From positions 682,001 through 746,000 of the forward strand of contig NZ_FQYO01000001.1 in the NCBI RefSeq assembly GCF_900141735.1: a stretch of DNA of 64,000 nucleotides. Reading direction: 5' to 3'. Position 1 is the stretch's first letter; each line of letters begins with the position of its first letter. This document shows, piece after piece, positions 31,901 through 42,166 of this stretch. The stretch comes from Wenxinia saemankumensis (GTDB lineage Bacteria > Pseudomonadota > Alphaproteobacteria > Rhodobacterales > Rhodobacteraceae). The notes beneath the pieces are model-generated. The model had not been told where the DNA came from and did not search any database. It saw nothing but the letters and a program-made list of their open reading frames with translations. The translations under genes and the position numbers were made by a program.

Positions 31901-32503
31901 CACCCGATGGCATTCCTGCGCAAATCGCTGCGGCAGCAGGGCTATATCGACAGCGCCGCCCTGCGGACCAGTCGCAACAGGCAGAAGGTGAAGCTCGCCG
32001 GCCTCGTCCTGATCCGCCAGCGGCCGGGCAGCGCCAAGGGCGTGTGCTTCATCACCGTCGAGGACGAGTTCGGGGTGGCGAACCTCGTCGTCTGGCCCAA
32101 GGTGATGGAGGCGTTCCGGCGCACCGTGATGCAGTCGCGCCTCCTGGTGATCCACGGCTACGTCCAGCGCGACGTGGAGATCATCCACATCGTCGCGGAC
32201 CGGCTGGAGGACCGGACCGACGCGCTCTACCGCCTCGCGCCCGAGACGCTGCCTGCGCAGCTGTCGCGCGCCGATCACGTCAAGTCGCCCCTGCCCGCGA
32301 AATGGAGCCCCGAGGCGCAGGGTCAGGGAAGCGGGGTGCAGGGATCGGGGGCCCAGGGATCGGGCGGGATGCCCGACAGCCTGCAACCGGCGGACGAGAT
32401 CAAGAAGGGCGGGCGGGGCGATCCGCGCTTCAACACCGAGGCGCCGCGGCCGGGCCATCCGAGGAACCTGCGGATCCTGCCCAAGAGCCGCGACTTCCAC
32501 TGA
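28964..32503 (+). CDS. dnaE2: Error-prone DNA polymerase III alpha-like DnaE2
   Basis: The catalytic polymerase of the ImuA-ImuB-DnaE2 mutasome. The 1179-residue product has an N-terminal PHP domain (LTSCFSFLRGASDAVDLA, IGIADLNTLAGVV), the C-family polymerase core with the acidic motif PPDIDVDFEHERREEVI near residue 405, the HVGGFILTE and SVGVFQVESRAQMNMLPRL stretches, the helix-hairpin-helix region and an OB-fold near residue 1005. The length is somewhat above the usual 1030-1090 because of an unstructured C-terminal tail with a QGSG triple. The start at 28964 has only a weak ribosome site. Confidence 0.95.
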   Translation: MPENDHQHPKRTLGDDQGFAPNPRAPFVELGLTSCFSFLRGASDAVDLALTAHALGYESIGIADLNTLAGVVRIHTEAKKAALRPVIGTRIVLTSGEGFLVYPTNREAYGRVSRLISKGRREDEEGNWQAKGICALTLDDLAAHAGGSELILLPPDDLRGFSRALARLKDALPDMGWIAAARRYRAGDRARINRLDRLAREAGMSILATNDVLYHAPDRRPLQDVMTCIRERTTLAEAGRLLEPNAERHLKSPEEMQRLFAEWPHAIRAARQVADACRFDLEELQYEYPREVIPQHATPQAHLEALTWRGAAARYPGGVPMGTKATLKKELAMIEKLDIARYFLTIHDIVRFAREEASPPILCQGRGSAANSAVCYVLGITSVDPAQHSLLFERFISEERKEPPDIDVDFEHERREEVIQHIYAKYGRDRAGLCATVIHYRPRSAIREVGKVMGLSEDVTGAIAGTVWGSFGNDVGEDHVREVGLDLTDPVIRMTIRLARQLIGMPRHLSQHVGGFILTERPLTETVPIGNGAMPDRSFIEWDKDDIDALGILKVDILALGMLTCIAKCFSLISAHYGRDLSLASIPQEDPRVYEMLCRGDSVGVFQVESRAQMNMLPRLRPREFYDLVIEVAIVRPGPIQGDMVHPYLRRRNGEEAVEYPSPGAPHNPSELKEILGRTLGVPIFQEQAMKIAIEAAEFSPKEANELRKAMATFRSRGMIEGLQEKMVSRMVRRGYEEDFARRCFDQIKGFGEYGFPESHAASFALLVYVSSWLKCHYPAVFCAALLNSQPMGFYAPAQIVRDAREHGVEVRPPDVNYSDWDCTLEPGAMGYAGWSEGARQTATMIAGPAEMGPRPMPGAGAFAVRLGLRQIGGMREDAARALADRRDGPYADLKELQEKGGLSAAHVRRLAEADAMRSMFLDRRQALWEAKGLHDAPDLPLFRGTRDEGAERQVPLPAMPVAEQVVADYQTLRLSLKKHPMAFLRKSLRQQGYIDSAALRTSRNRQKVKLAGLVLIRQRPGSAKGVCFITVEDEFGVANLVVWPKVMEAFRRTVMQSRLLVIHGYVQRDVEIIHIVADRLEDRTDALYRLAPETLPAQLSRADHVKSPLPAKWSPEAQGQGSGVQGSGAQGSGGMPDSLQPADEIKKGGRGDPRFNTEAPRPGHPRNLRILPKSRDFH

Positions 32504-32513
32504 CCCCCTGCCC

Positions 32514-32585
32514 CCCGCATCGACGGCGCGCGACCGCCCGCCCCGGGGGGCGATCCGGCGGCGGGGCAGCGGCGGTCGATGCGGG
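32514..32585. terminator. Long inverted repeat after dnaE2
   Basis: An 11-bp perfect inverted repeat (32514-32524 with 32575-32585) encloses 50 bases that can themselves fold (C4G6 core). It starts ten bases after the dnaE2 stop. No T-run follows, so it is more likely a factor-dependent terminator or an mRNA 3'-end protector. Confidence 0.45.
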
Positions 32586-32777
32586 ACAGTCCGAACGACC
32601 TCCCGGCGACGGACGAGCGGCGAGATCGCCGCCCCGGGGGTAGGCCGGCGCTCTCGCGGCGGGCGTCGTCTTCGAATCCCGCGGGACCGACCCATCCGGC
32701 CACCTTGCCGCCCCTGCGTCTCCGCTCAAAAAGCAGGCACATGCCGCCGGAACATCACCGGTCCCCCGGCCGCCGAG

Positions 32778-32805
32778 TTGCCCTTGCCGTTCGGCCCCTT
32801 ATGAT
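32778..32805 (+). promoter_or_regulatory. Promoter-like sequence for the Anbu cluster
   Basis: TTGCCC (32778-32783) and TATGAT (32800-32805) with a 16-base spacer form a fair sigma-70-type promoter. The predicted start of transcription would be at about 32812, almost on the ATG at 32814. As no ribosome site precedes that ATG, the message could be leaderless. Confidence 0.4.
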
Positions 32806-32813
32806 CCTCTGTC

Positions 32814-34286
<1,473 letters not shown>

Positions 34287-34290
34287 GGCG

Positions 34291-35229
34291 ATGCTGGGAA
34301 AGACGGCCGGCGGGCTCTACTGGATGTTCCGCTATCTGGAGCGGGCCGAGAACACGGCGCGGCTGGTCGATGCCGGCCAGCGGCTCGCGCTCACGCGGTC
34401 GGGCGCGGACGGGGAGTGGGATTCGGTCCTGCAGACCGCCGCCGCCTATGGCAGCTACAGCGCCAAGTACGACGAGGTCGGTCGCGACGACGCGATCGAC
34501 TGGCTGCTGCGCGACAGGGAGAACCCCTCCTCCGTCATCAGCACGATGGAGGCGGCCCGCCTCAATGCCAAGCTGGTGCGCACCGCCCTCACCCGCGAGG
34601 TGTGGGAGAGCGTCAACGAGGCCTGGCTGCACCTGCAGGACCTCCTTGCCCGCAGGGTCAGCGAGCGCGACCTGCCGGAGGTGCTGTCGCGCATCCGCCA
34701 GCGCACGGCGCTTGTCCGCGGAGCGCTGCACGGCACCATGCTGCGCAACGACATCTACGATTTCGCGCGTGTCGGCACCTTCTGCGAGCGCGCGGACAGC
34801 ACAGCCCGGATTCTCGACGTGAAGTACTACGTGCTGCTGCCCTCGGCGAGCGCGGTGGGTTCCAGCCTCGACAACATGCAATGGGATTCGATCCTCGCCT
34901 CGAACAGCGCCGAGGGCGGCTTCCGCATGGTCTTCGGACAGGAGCCGCGCCCGCGAGAGATCGCCCAGTTCCTCATCCTAGATCGCCGGATGCCGCGCTC
35001 CCTCGCCTTCTGCATCGGCAAGATCCGCGACAATCTGGGCTACCTCGCGCAGGACTACGACATGCGCCTGCCCTGCCACGACATGGCCGAAGGGCTGGCC
35101 CTGCAATACCTGTCGCGCGAGGTCGACGAGATCTTCGACCGCGGCCTGCACGAGTTCCTGCAGACCTTCCTCGTCGATCTGGGCGCGCTCGGCCGCCAGG
35201 TCGAGATCGACTTCCGGTTCACGGAGTGA
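34291..35229 (+). CDS. Alpha-E domain-containing protein (DUF403)
   Basis: A 312-residue all-helical alpha-E protein. It starts with the family motif LYWMFRYLERAENTARLVD and later has NDIYDFARVGTFCERADSTARILDVKYYVLL, cited here as FARVGTFCERADST. Such proteins always travel with the permuted ATP-grasp gene and probably form a complex with it. A GGAGG site lies in the end of the upstream gene. The transglutaminase gene starts six bases after its stop. Confidence 0.9.
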   Translation: MLGKTAGGLYWMFRYLERAENTARLVDAGQRLALTRSGADGEWDSVLQTAAAYGSYSAKYDEVGRDDAIDWLLRDRENPSSVISTMEAARLNAKLVRTALTREVWESVNEAWLHLQDLLARRVSERDLPEVLSRIRQRTALVRGALHGTMLRNDIYDFARVGTFCERADSTARILDVKYYVLLPSASAVGSSLDNMQWDSILASNSAEGGFRMVFGQEPRPREIAQFLILDRRMPRSLAFCIGKIRDNLGYLAQDYDMRLPCHDMAEGLALQYLSREVDEIFDRGLHEFLQTFLVDLGALGRQVEIDFRFTE

Positions 35230-35234
35230 CCCCG

Positions 35235-36041
35235 ATGCGCCTCTCCGTCCGCCACACGACGACCTATTCCTACGACGGCCCCGTTCCCTACGGCCTGCAG
35301 CAGGTGCGCCTGACGCCGAAATCGGGATCGGGCCAGACGATCGTGGACTGGCGCACCCGGATCGAGGGCGGCCAGCTGGAGCTGAGCTTCACCGACCAGA
35401 ACCGCAACACCGTCCAGCTCGTCAGTTTCGCGCCCGGGGCGACGCGGCTCTCCGTCACGTCCGAGGGCATCGTGGACGTGCAGGACATGCACGGCGTCAT
35501 CGGCACGCATGGCGGCTTCACCCCGCTCTGGATGTTCGAGCGGCCGACCGAGATGACGCGGGCCGGGGTCGGATGCCGGTCGATCGTGGCCGCGGCGAGG
35601 ATCGACGGCGAACCGCTGGAGCGGCTGCACCGCCTGTCGCACGAGATCCGCGCCCGCGTCGCGTGGGAGACCGGGCGTACCGAATCCGGCTGGACCGCCG
35701 AAGAGGCGATCACCGCCGGCAAGGGCGTCTGCCAGGACCACGCCCATATCTTCATCGCCTGCGCCCGGTCCAAGGGGTTCCCCGCCCGCTACGTCTCGGG
35801 CTACCTGCTGATGGAGGACCGGACGGTGCAGGACGCCACCCATGCCTGGGCCGAGGCGCATGTACCGGGGCTGGGCTGGGTCGGCTTCGACATCTCGAAC
35901 GGGATCTCGCCCGATACCCGCTATGTCCGCGTCGCGACGGGCCGGGACTATGGCGAGGCTGCACCGATCCACGGCACGCGCTACGGCCAGGCGCAGGAGG
36001 ATCTCGACGTCACCGTCGAAGTCGCTCAGATCCAGCAGTAA
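35235..36041 (+). CDS. Transglutaminase-like cysteine peptidase family protein
   Basis: A 268-residue protein with an N-terminal beta domain (SVRHTTTYSYDGPV, typical of this clade) and a transglutaminase core. The catalytic triad is visible as Cys in GKGVCQDHAH, His in ATHAWAEAH and Asp in GFDISNG. In this operon class the enzyme may cut or remodel the amide bonds formed by the ATP-grasp partner. It carries no signal peptide, so a cytosolic role is expected. It is coupled to the alpha-E gene (GGAG site across the stop). Confidence 0.92.
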   Translation: MRLSVRHTTTYSYDGPVPYGLQQVRLTPKSGSGQTIVDWRTRIEGGQLELSFTDQNRNTVQLVSFAPGATRLSVTSEGIVDVQDMHGVIGTHGGFTPLWMFERPTEMTRAGVGCRSIVAAARIDGEPLERLHRLSHEIRARVAWETGRTESGWTAEEAITAGKGVCQDHAHIFIACARSKGFPARYVSGYLLMEDRTVQDATHAWAEAHVPGLGWVGFDISNGISPDTRYVRVATGRDYGEAAPIHGTRYGQAQEDLDVTVEVAQIQQ

Positions 36042-36077
36042 CGCTTTCTCCATGCGATTCTGCGAATACTCCGCCCC

Positions 36078-36815
36078 ATGACCTACGGCGTCGCCCTGCG
36101 GCTCGATCACGGCCTCGTCTTCATGTCCGATACCCGCACCAATGCGGGCGTCGACAACATATCCACCTACCGCAAGACCTTCACCTGGTGCGATCCGGGC
36201 AAGAGCGTCGTCACCCTGCTCTGCGCCGGCAACCTCGCCACCACGCAGGCGGTCGTCAGCCTCATCGACGAGCGGATGAAGGCGCCCTCCGACCGCTCGC
36301 CCTCGATCCTGGGCCTGCCGTCGATGTTCCAGGTCGCCCGCACGGTCGGCAACACGCTGAAGGAAGTGATCTCGGAACATGCCGAGGCGGGGCCGGTCGG
36401 CGCCTCGCCCTTCGGGGCGACGCTGATCGTCGGCGGGCAGGTCAAGGGCAGCAAGCCGCGCCTCTTCCTGATCTATCCCGAAGGCAACTTCATCGAGGCC
36501 GGCTCGGATACGCCCTTCTTCCAGATCGGAGAGACGAAGTACGGCCGGCCGATCCTCGTCCGCGCCTATGACCGGCAGATGTCGCTCGCCGCGGCCGCCA
36601 AGCTGCTGATCGTCAGCTTCGATTCGACGATCAAGGCGAACCTCTCGGTGGGCCCGCCGCTCGATCTGACCTACTACCCGGCCGACAGCCTTCAGCCTGT
36701 GCGTCAGTCGCGGATCCGGATCGAGGACGAGTATTATCGCACCGTGTCCGAGGGCTGGGGCGACGCGCTGCGCAGCGCACTCGACTCGCTGCCGGACTAT
36801 CCGACCGAGATCTGA
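36078..36815 (+). CDS. Anbu proteasome-type peptidase
   Basis: A 245-residue Ntn-hydrolase of the Anbu (ancestral beta-subunit) family, related to HslV and the proteasome beta subunit. After Met removal Thr2 is the N-terminal nucleophile (MTYGVALR). Asp18 in FMSDTRTNAG and Lys33 in TYRKTF occupy the proteasome D17/K33 positions. LLCAGNLATTQAVV and GASPFGATLIVGG are family stretches. It is the last of the four-gene cluster, 36 bases after the transglutaminase. No ribosome site is evident. Anbu assembles as an open helical ring in the species studied; its physiological substrate is not known. Confidence 0.92.
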   Translation: MTYGVALRLDHGLVFMSDTRTNAGVDNISTYRKTFTWCDPGKSVVTLLCAGNLATTQAVVSLIDERMKAPSDRSPSILGLPSMFQVARTVGNTLKEVISEHAEAGPVGASPFGATLIVGGQVKGSKPRLFLIYPEGNFIEAGSDTPFFQIGETKYGRPILVRAYDRQMSLAAAAKLLIVSFDSTIKANLSVGPPLDLTYYPADSLQPVRQSRIRIEDEYYRTVSEGWGDALRSALDSLPDYPTEI

Positions 36816-36819
36816 ACGC

Positions 36820-37296
36820 TCAGATCGCGCAGCGGCGCAGGGTGACCGCGTCGTTCTGCTCGATGTAGAGAAGGTCCCAGATTTCGTCCGAGATGGGCGC
36901 CATGACATGACTGCCCAGCATCGGCGCGATCACCGGCACGTCCACCGGCGCGAACCCGGCCAGCCGTGCCAGCCGTTCTCCGACCACGGTCTCGAACCGG
37001 GCGGTGTCCTCTCCGGAATCGTAGTCGAAGGGGTCGGCGCAATCCCAGGCCTGCGCCCCCTCGATCAGCGCCGCGTCCCGGTCGATGACATTCTCGTAGA
37101 GCAGGCTCCGGGCCAGCCTGGCCCCGTCGGGCGTGAGGTCCGGGAACAGCTCCTCGTCGGACAGCGTGGCGAGGAAATCGGCCTCGGTGGCGCCGGGTCC
37201 GATCAGCGTCGGTTCGACGTCATCGACGGCACCGGGCCCGCCCGCCTCCGCACAGGCGACGAGCAGCACCGCCCCCCCGACCGACCAGAACCGCAT
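36820..37296 (-). CDS. Putative lipoprotein of unknown function
   Basis: A 158-residue protein with a lipoprotein signal: hydrophobic residues 3-14 and lipobox LVAC with Cys15. The mature part is acidic (ATEADFLATLSDEELFPDLT), with two further cysteines (DCADPFDYD and the C-terminal LRRCAI) that may pair. I do not recognise a family. It lies 53 bases downstream of nuoD on the same strand, where nuoE would be expected, and is tail to tail with Anbu (four bases apart). Confidence 0.72.
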   Translation of the reverse strand: MRFWSVGGAVLLVACAEAGGPGAVDDVEPTLIGPGATEADFLATLSDEELFPDLTPDGARLARSLLYENVIDRDAALIEGAQAWDCADPFDYDSGEDTARFETVVGERLARLAGFAPVDVPVIAPMLGSHVMAPISDEIWDLLYIEQNDAVTLRRCAI

Positions 37297-37349
37297 GCGC
37301 ACCCCTCCCCTTGCCGCAGGGGAAGGATGCCGCGATCCGGGGCCCGCGT

Positions 37350-38579
37350 CTAGCGGTCCACCTCGCCGAAGACGATGTCGAGCGTGCCGATGATGGCCGC
37401 CACGTCGGCCAGCAGGTGACCGGACGCGATGTGGTCCATCGCCTGCATGTGCAGGAAGCCCGGCGCCCGAAGCTTGGCCCGGTAGGGTTTGTTGGTGCCG
37501 TCGGCCACCAGATAGACCCCGAACTCGCCCTTCGGCGCCTCGACCGCCGCGTAGACCTCGCCCGCGGGAACGTGGAAGCCCTCGGTGTAGAGCTTGAAGT
37601 GGTGGATGAGCGCCTCCATCGAGGTCTTCATCTCGGTCCGGCGCGGCGGCGTCATCTTGCCCCGCGCCAGCACGTCGCCCTTCTCGTGGCGCAGCTTCTC
37701 GCAGGCCTGGCGGATGATGTGCACGGACTGGCGCATCTCCTCCATCCGGACGAGGTAGCGGTCGTAGCAATCGCCGTTCTGGCCGGTCGGGATCTGGAAC
37801 TCGAACTCGTCGTAGCACTCGTAGGGCTGCGCCCGCCGCAGGTCCCAGGCGAGGCCCGAGCCCCGGACCATCACGCCCGAGAAGCCCCAGTCGAGAATGT
37901 CCTGCTCGGTGACGATGCCGATATCGACGTTCCGCTGCTTGAAGATGCGGTTGTCGGTGATCAGCCCGTCGAGGTCGTCCATGAATTCGGGGAACTTCTG
38001 CGCCCAGGCGTCGATATCCTCGACCAGCTGGTCGGGGATGTCCTGATGCACGCCGCCGGGCCGGAAATAGGCGGCATGGAGCCGCGCGCCGCAGGCCCGC
38101 TCGTAGAAGATCATCAGATCCTCGCGCTGCTCGAAACCCCAGAGCGGGGGCGTCAGCGCGCCCACGTCCATCGCCTGCGTGGTCACGTTCAGCAGGTGGT
38201 TCAGGATCCGGCCAATCTCGCAGAAGAGGACCCGGATGATCTGCGCCCGGCGCGGCACCTCGGTCCCCGTCAGCCGCTCGATCGCGAGGCACCAGGCATG
38301 CTCCTGGTTCATCGGGCTCACGTAGTCGAGCCGGTCGAAATAGGGCAGGTTCTGCAGGTAGGTCCGGCTCTCCATCAGCTTCTCGGTGCCGCGGTGGAGC
38401 AGGCCGATATGCGGATCGCACCGCTCGACCACCTCGCCGTCGAGTTCCAGCACGAGACGCAGCACGCCGTGCGCCGCCGGGTGCTGGGGCCCGAAATTGA
38501 TGTTGAAGTTGCGGATCGACTGCTCCTCGGTCTGCGCGTCCGAGAAACCGCGGGCATTGGGGGTGGAGCCGTCCATCAT
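37350..38579 (-). CDS. nuoD: NADH-quinone oxidoreductase subunit D (49-kDa)
   Basis: The 409-residue quinone-site subunit of complex I in the peripheral arm. Motifs are [24 protein letters not shown] near residue 30 (cited as [13 protein letters not shown]), [30 protein letters not shown] and the C-terminal [19 protein letters not shown]. The start has two tandem ATGs at 38579 and 38576; the first overlaps the stop of the upstream sulfotransferase gene. Normally nuoE follows nuoD; here a lipoprotein gene follows and the cluster ends. Confidence 0.96.
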   Translation of the reverse strand: MMDGSTPNARGFSDAQTEEQSIRNFNINFGPQHPAAHGVLRLVLELDGEVVERCDPHIGLLHRGTEKLMESRTYLQNLPYFDRLDYVSPMNQEHAWCLAIERLTGTEVPRRAQIIRVLFCEIGRILNHLLNVTTQAMDVGALTPPLWGFEQREDLMIFYERACGARLHAAYFRPGGVHQDIPDQLVEDIDAWAQKFPEFMDDLDGLITDNRIFKQRNVDIGIVTEQDILDWGFSGVMVRGSGLAWDLRRAQPYECYDEFEFQIPTGQNGDCYDRYLVRMEEMRQSVHIIRQACEKLRHEKGDVLARGKMTPPRRTEMKTSMEALIHHFKLYTEGFHVPAGEVYAAVEAPKGEFGVYLVADGTNKPYRAKLRAPGFLHMQAMDHIASGHLLADVAAIIGTLDIVFGEVDR

Positions 38580-39466
38580 GACAAAGCCTCTCGCATGTTG
38601 TCCGCCCAGGGGGGCGGCAGGTCGCCGAAGCGCGCGCGCGCCCAGGCGTATTGATCCTTGAGCATCTTCAGCGCCGGGACCCGCAGGTCGCCCCGCATCC
38701 GGATCTTCGGCCCCTCGTGCACGCGGGCGGTGCCGTCCGCATCCGAGGGCGCGAGGCCGAGCCAGCGGCAGAAGGCGGCCCAGCCGGACGGGGTCGTCAG
38801 CCGCTCCATCACCTCGACGCGGAACCGGTCCGGGGGCAGCGTCCCCTCGAGCCGGGCGATCGCGGCGGCGTAATCCCCGCGATGGAGGACATGCGTCTCC
38901 TGCCCGCGGTTCAGGATGCGCCAGAGGGTGGCGTTCGCCTTCTTCGGCACGTCCTCTCCCGGCTGGCGCTGCCGCTCGGCCTGCATCCGGACATGGGACC
39001 AGAGCCGGGCCAGCGGATCGCGCACCAGGTAGACGAAGACCGCTCCGGGCAGCACGGCGAGGCGCGCCAGCGCGCCGTCATCCGCGAGCGCGTAGTTCGG
39101 CGTCATGTCGGCCGTCAGCCGGCCCTGCCCGATCTCGTCCATCAGCGCCAGGTAGCCCGCATCGCCGTCCCGCGCGCCCGCCATGACGGACAGCGTGCCG
39201 CGCATGTCGGCGATCCGCCGGGCCATGTTCCGCGCCTGCCAGCCGCGGCCGGCGGCCCCGGCCTCGTCCCGCGCCGCCTCGAACGCGGATAGTCGGGCGC
39301 GGTAGGCGGCGAGCTGCTTCTCGCGCGGGCCGGCGTCGAACGTGTCGAAGTAATGCAGTTCCTTCACCGCGGGCAGCGACGTGTCCGGGTGATCGGCGAG
39401 GCTGCGATACAGCCACGACGTTCCCGCCTTCGTCGCGCCGAGGCAGATGAGGAGCGGCTGGCCCAT
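38576..39466 (-). CDS. Sulfotransferase family protein inserted in the nuo operon
   Basis: A 296-residue PAPS-dependent sulfotransferase-like protein. The 5'-phosphosulfate-binding loop is [14 protein letters not shown] at residues 10-23, and the 3'-phosphate site is [15 protein letters not shown] near residue 144. KELHYFD and a C-terminal [26 protein letters not shown] region fit the deacetylase/sulfotransferase-like bacterial group. The acceptor is unknown; surface polysaccharide or lipid is likely in general for the family. It starts one base after the nuoC stop and overlaps the nuoD start by four bases, so it is fully built into the nuo transcript. Confidence 0.88.
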   Translation of the reverse strand: MGQPLLICLGATKAGTSWLYRSLADHPDTSLPAVKELHYFDTFDAGPREKQLAAYRARLSAFEAARDEAGAAGRGWQARNMARRIADMRGTLSVMAGARDGDAGYLALMDEIGQGRLTADMTPNYALADDGALARLAVLPGAVFVYLVRDPLARLWSHVRMQAERQRQPGEDVPKKANATLWRILNRGQETHVLHRGDYAAAIARLEGTLPPDRFRVEVMERLTTPSGWAAFCRWLGLAPSDADGTARVHEGPKIRMRGDLRVPALKMLKDQYAWARARFGDLPPPWADNMREALS

Positions 39467-39467
39467 C

Positions 39468-40085
39468 TCAGCTCTTGTGGCCGTCGGGGGCGACCTTGTC
39501 GTCGCCGGGCAGGATGTATTCCGCCCCTTCCCAGGGCGACATGAAATCGAACTGCCGATATTCCTGCACCAGCTTCACCGGTTCGTAGACGACGCGCTTC
39601 TCGACCTCGTCGTAGCGCACCTCGGTGTAGCCCGTGGTCGGGAAGTCCTTGCGCAGCGGATAGCCGCGGAAGCCGTAATCGGTGAGGATCCGCCGCAGGT
39701 CCGGATGGCCCGAGAACAGGATCCCGAACATGTCGAAGATCTCGCGCTCGAACCAGTTGGCGCAGGGATGCACGTCGATGATCGAGGGGACCATGTCCTC
39801 CTCGCGGATATGCACCTTCAGCCGGATCCGGTGATTCCGGTACATCGAGAGGAAGTGGTAGACGACCTCGAAACGCTTCGCCCGGCCGGGATAATCCACC
39901 GCCGTGATGTCGACGAGGCTGTTGAACCGGCAGGTCGAATCCGACTTCAGGAACTCGATGAAGGGCTTGAGCGAGCCCAGCGCGACGGTGACCGTCAGCT
40001 CGCCCTGCGCGATCTCCCAGCCGGCGACGCAGTCGGGGCGCTTGCCTTCGATATACGTGCCGATTTCCTGCATCTGTTCGGACAT
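39468..40085 (-). CDS. nuoC: NADH-quinone oxidoreductase subunit C (30-kDa)
   Basis: The 205-residue complex I subunit C. Conserved stretches are [29 protein letters not shown] (cited as [10 protein letters not shown]), [29 protein letters not shown] (cited as [13 protein letters not shown]) and [15 protein letters not shown]. It is separate from nuoD, the alphaproteobacterial and mitochondrial arrangement, unlike the fused nuoCD of enterics. A GGGGAGAC site precedes the ATG. The sulfotransferase gene follows with a one-base gap. Confidence 0.96.
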   Translation of the reverse strand: MSEQMQEIGTYIEGKRPDCVAGWEIAQGELTVTVALGSLKPFIEFLKSDSTCRFNSLVDITAVDYPGRAKRFEVVYHFLSMYRNHRIRLKVHIREEDMVPSIIDVHPCANWFEREIFDMFGILFSGHPDLRRILTDYGFRGYPLRKDFPTTGYTEVRYDEVEKRVVYEPVKLVQEYRQFDFMSPWEGAEYILPGDDKVAPDGHKS

Positions 40086-40250
40086 GCCGTGTCTCCCCGG
40101 GGTCTGTCGCCTCTTCCGACGGGCTGCCTGTGGGCCCAGCCCGCCCCGGCGCCGCTGGCGCCCCGGTCGGGCGGCGGCGCAGCCCCGCTGCGACGCCGGC
40201 GTCTATCTGGCGGGGCGGCCATCCGGACCGGACGGCGCGACCCCGGGCCG

Positions 40251-40784
40251 TTACCGGACGATGGTTCCGGTCCGGCGGATCTTCCGCTGCAGCTGGAGGA
40301 TCCCGTAGAGCAGCGCCTCGGCCGTGGGCGGGCAGCCGGGGACGTAGACGTCCACCGGGACCACGCGGTCGCAGCCCCGCACCACCGAATAGCTGTAATG
40401 GTAGTAGCCGCCCCCGTTCGCGCAGGATCCCATCGAGATCACGTAGCGCGGCTCGGGCATCTGGTCGTAGACCTTGCGCAGGGCCGGGGCCATCTTGTTG
40501 GTCAGCGTGCCGGCCACGATCATCAGGTCCGATTGCCGGGGCGAGGCGCGCGGGGCGGTGCCGAACCGCTCGAGGTCGTAGCGCGGCATCGAGGAATGCA
40601 TCATCTCGACCGCGCAGCAGGCGAGGCCGAAGGTCATCCAGTGCAAGCTGCCGGTGCGGGCCCAGTTCACGATGTCCGCGGTCGAGGTGACGAGGAAGCC
40701 CTTGTCCTGCAGCTCGCGGTTCAGCGCCTGGGTCGCGACCTCGCGGTCGGCTCCGGCATGGTTCGGATTGGTGGCGACGCCCAT
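40251..40784 (-). CDS. nuoB: NADH-quinone oxidoreductase subunit B (PSST, N2 cluster)
   Basis: The 177-residue subunit holding the terminal 4Fe-4S cluster N2. Cluster ligands are the tandem cysteines in LACCAVEMM, the Cys in [15 protein letters not shown], and the Cys in [16 protein letters not shown]. NuoC follows after 165 bases that show no extra gene. nuoA is 279 bases upstream, an unusually long gap for this operon. Confidence 0.97.
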   Translation of the reverse strand: MGVATNPNHAGADREVATQALNRELQDKGFLVTSTADIVNWARTGSLHWMTFGLACCAVEMMHSSMPRYDLERFGTAPRASPRQSDLMIVAGTLTNKMAPALRKVYDQMPEPRYVISMGSCANGGGYYHYSYSVVRGCDRVVPVDVYVPGCPPTAEALLYGILQLQRKIRRTGTIVR

Positions 40785-41063
40785 CGGGGGGACCTCTCGC
40801 GATCGGGGGCGGCGGGGGGCCGCTCAATTCTGGGTTTCGATCTATGCGGATCGGGGCATGGGGTCAACGCGCGCGGGCGCGGCGCGGCGTCACGCTTTCC
40901 AGAGGCGGGCCGGGGAATCCGGCCCCCCGGCAACAAGGCCCCCGCCCGGTCGCGGCGGCAGGTAGCGTCCCGCATCGGCCCCGGCGGATCGGCAAGGTCC
41001 GGGCTCCAGAGGCCCGGCGATGCGGGGCCGGCCGGCCAGAAGCGGATTGCCCCGACCGGTCGG

Positions 41064-41456
41064 TCACTCCCAGTCGAGCGCGCCCTTCTTCCACTCGTAG
41101 GCGAAGCCGATCGTCAGCACGCCGAGGAAGACCATCATCGACCAGAAGCCGACCATGCTGACATGCTGGAACGCGACCGCCCAGGGAAACAGGAACGCCA
41201 CCTCGAGATCGAAGATGATGAACAGGATCGAGACGAGGTAGAACCGCACGTCGAACTTCATCCGCGCGTCGTCGAAGGCGTTGAACCCGCATTCGTAGGC
41301 GGACACCTTCTCGGGATCGGGGCGGCGGACCGCCAGCACGACGGCCGCGAGTATCAGGATCACCCCGATGGCGAGGGCGAGGCCGAGGAAGATCAGGATC
41401 GGCAGGTATTCCCGCAGCATCCCGGTCTCGGCGGCGACGACGACGACGTCTCCCAT
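41064..41456 (-). CDS. nuoA: NADH-quinone oxidoreductase subunit A
   Basis: A 130-residue three-helix membrane subunit of complex I. The conserved loop [22 protein letters not shown] (cited as [16 protein letters not shown]) follows the first helix, then [15 protein letters not shown] and a C-terminal helix ending in EWKKGALDW. The ATG at 41456 is supported by AGGAG upstream; an internal ATG at 41420 gives a length closer to many homologues. It is the first gene of the nuoABC-x-D unit. The 157 bases to the PNPOx gene's opposite-strand start contain the probable promoter. Confidence 0.95.
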   Translation of the reverse strand: MGDVVVVAAETGMLREYLPILIFLGLALAIGVILILAAVVLAVRRPDPEKVSAYECGFNAFDDARMKFDVRFYLVSILFIIFDLEVAFLFPWAVAFQHVSMVGFWSMMVFLGVLTIGFAYEWKKGALDWE

Positions 41457-41598
41457 GAAGCGCTCTCTCCTGGTGGGCGGGTCCGCCGCAGCCTTAGCCC
41501 GTCCGGCGCGGAGGGTCAACGAAGCGGCGGCCCCCCGGAACCCGCGCCCGCGCCCCCTCGTTTCCCGGCCGATCCCGAGCAGAGGCAGGAGGCCCCCG

Positions 41599-42069
41599 AT
41601 GGATACCGTCACCCCCGACCAGTTCTACAAGCATCTCGACGACGTGATGGCCGGCATGCTCGGCGCCGGCAACGCGGCGGCCGTGCCGATGTCGCATTAC
41701 GTCGAGCGCGACACGAACACGCTGTTCTTCATCACGGCCAGGCAGACCGACCTCGCCCAGGCGAGCCGCAGCCCGGCCGAAGCGGTCTACATGCTCGCCG
41801 ATCCCAAGGCGAACCTCTGGGCGCGGATCCACGGAACCCTGACGGCGGTGACCGATCCGGCCCATCTCGACGAGTTCTGGGGCCGCGTCCCGGCCGCCTG
41901 GTTCGAGGGCGGCAAGGACGATCCCGACGTGCAGCTGCTGCGGCTCGACCTGCGCGAGGCCGAGGTCTGGGCGACTGATGGCGGCGCGAAGTTCCTGTTC
42001 GAGATCGCCCGCGCGAACGTCACCGGGGCCAAGCCCGATGTGGGCGATCACGGCCATATCCGCTTCTAG
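41599..42069 (+). CDS. Pyridoxamine 5'-phosphate oxidase-family (general stress protein 26-like) protein
   Basis: A 156-residue split-barrel flavin-binding-fold protein like Bacillus general stress protein 26. Typical stretches are [21 protein letters not shown] (cited as [12 protein letters not shown]), [12 protein letters not shown] and the C-terminal [20 protein letters not shown]. The ligand (FMN, FAD or F420-like) cannot be decided. A CAGGAGG site precedes the ATG. The gene is divergent from nuoA and upstream of glmU with a structured spacer between. Confidence 0.82.
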   Translation: MDTVTPDQFYKHLDDVMAGMLGAGNAAAVPMSHYVERDTNTLFFITARQTDLAQASRSPAEAVYMLADPKANLWARIHGTLTAVTDPAHLDEFWGRVPAAWFEGGKDDPDVQLLRLDLREAEVWATDGGAKFLFEIARANVTGAKPDVGDHGHIRF

Positions 42070-42109
42070 CGCCCGGCCGGTAACCCTTCGTCACCCCGCG
42101 TGATCGTCC

Positions 42110-42166
42110 CCCCCTTGCCCCGGGCCCGCCCGGCGGGCGAAAAGGCCGCAAAACGGGGCAAGGGGG
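42110..42166 (+). promoter_or_regulatory. Long hairpin in the glmU leader
   Basis: A 12-bp perfect inverted repeat (42110-42121 with 42155-42166) encloses a second hairpin (GCCCGC-CCG-GCGGGC, around 42125-42139) and an A-rich bulge. The structure ends 12 bases before the glmU ATG, which has no good ribosome site of its own. It could terminate the upstream gene or control glmUS translation. Confidence 0.5.

Larger units (their letters stand above)
32504..32813. other. 310-base gap between dnaE2 and the Anbu cluster
   Basis: No gene is supported. The first third holds an inverted repeat (32514-32585) that probably ends the dnaE2 message. The last part holds a promoter-like sequence for the ATP-grasp gene. 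The middle is plain GC-rich sequence with nothing recognised. Confidence 0.6.

Noticed and set aside
29063-32695. A 1210-codon minus-strand frame opposite dnaE2
   Set aside because: Shadow of dnaE2 on the opposite strand: no motifs, biased composition, no ribosome site.
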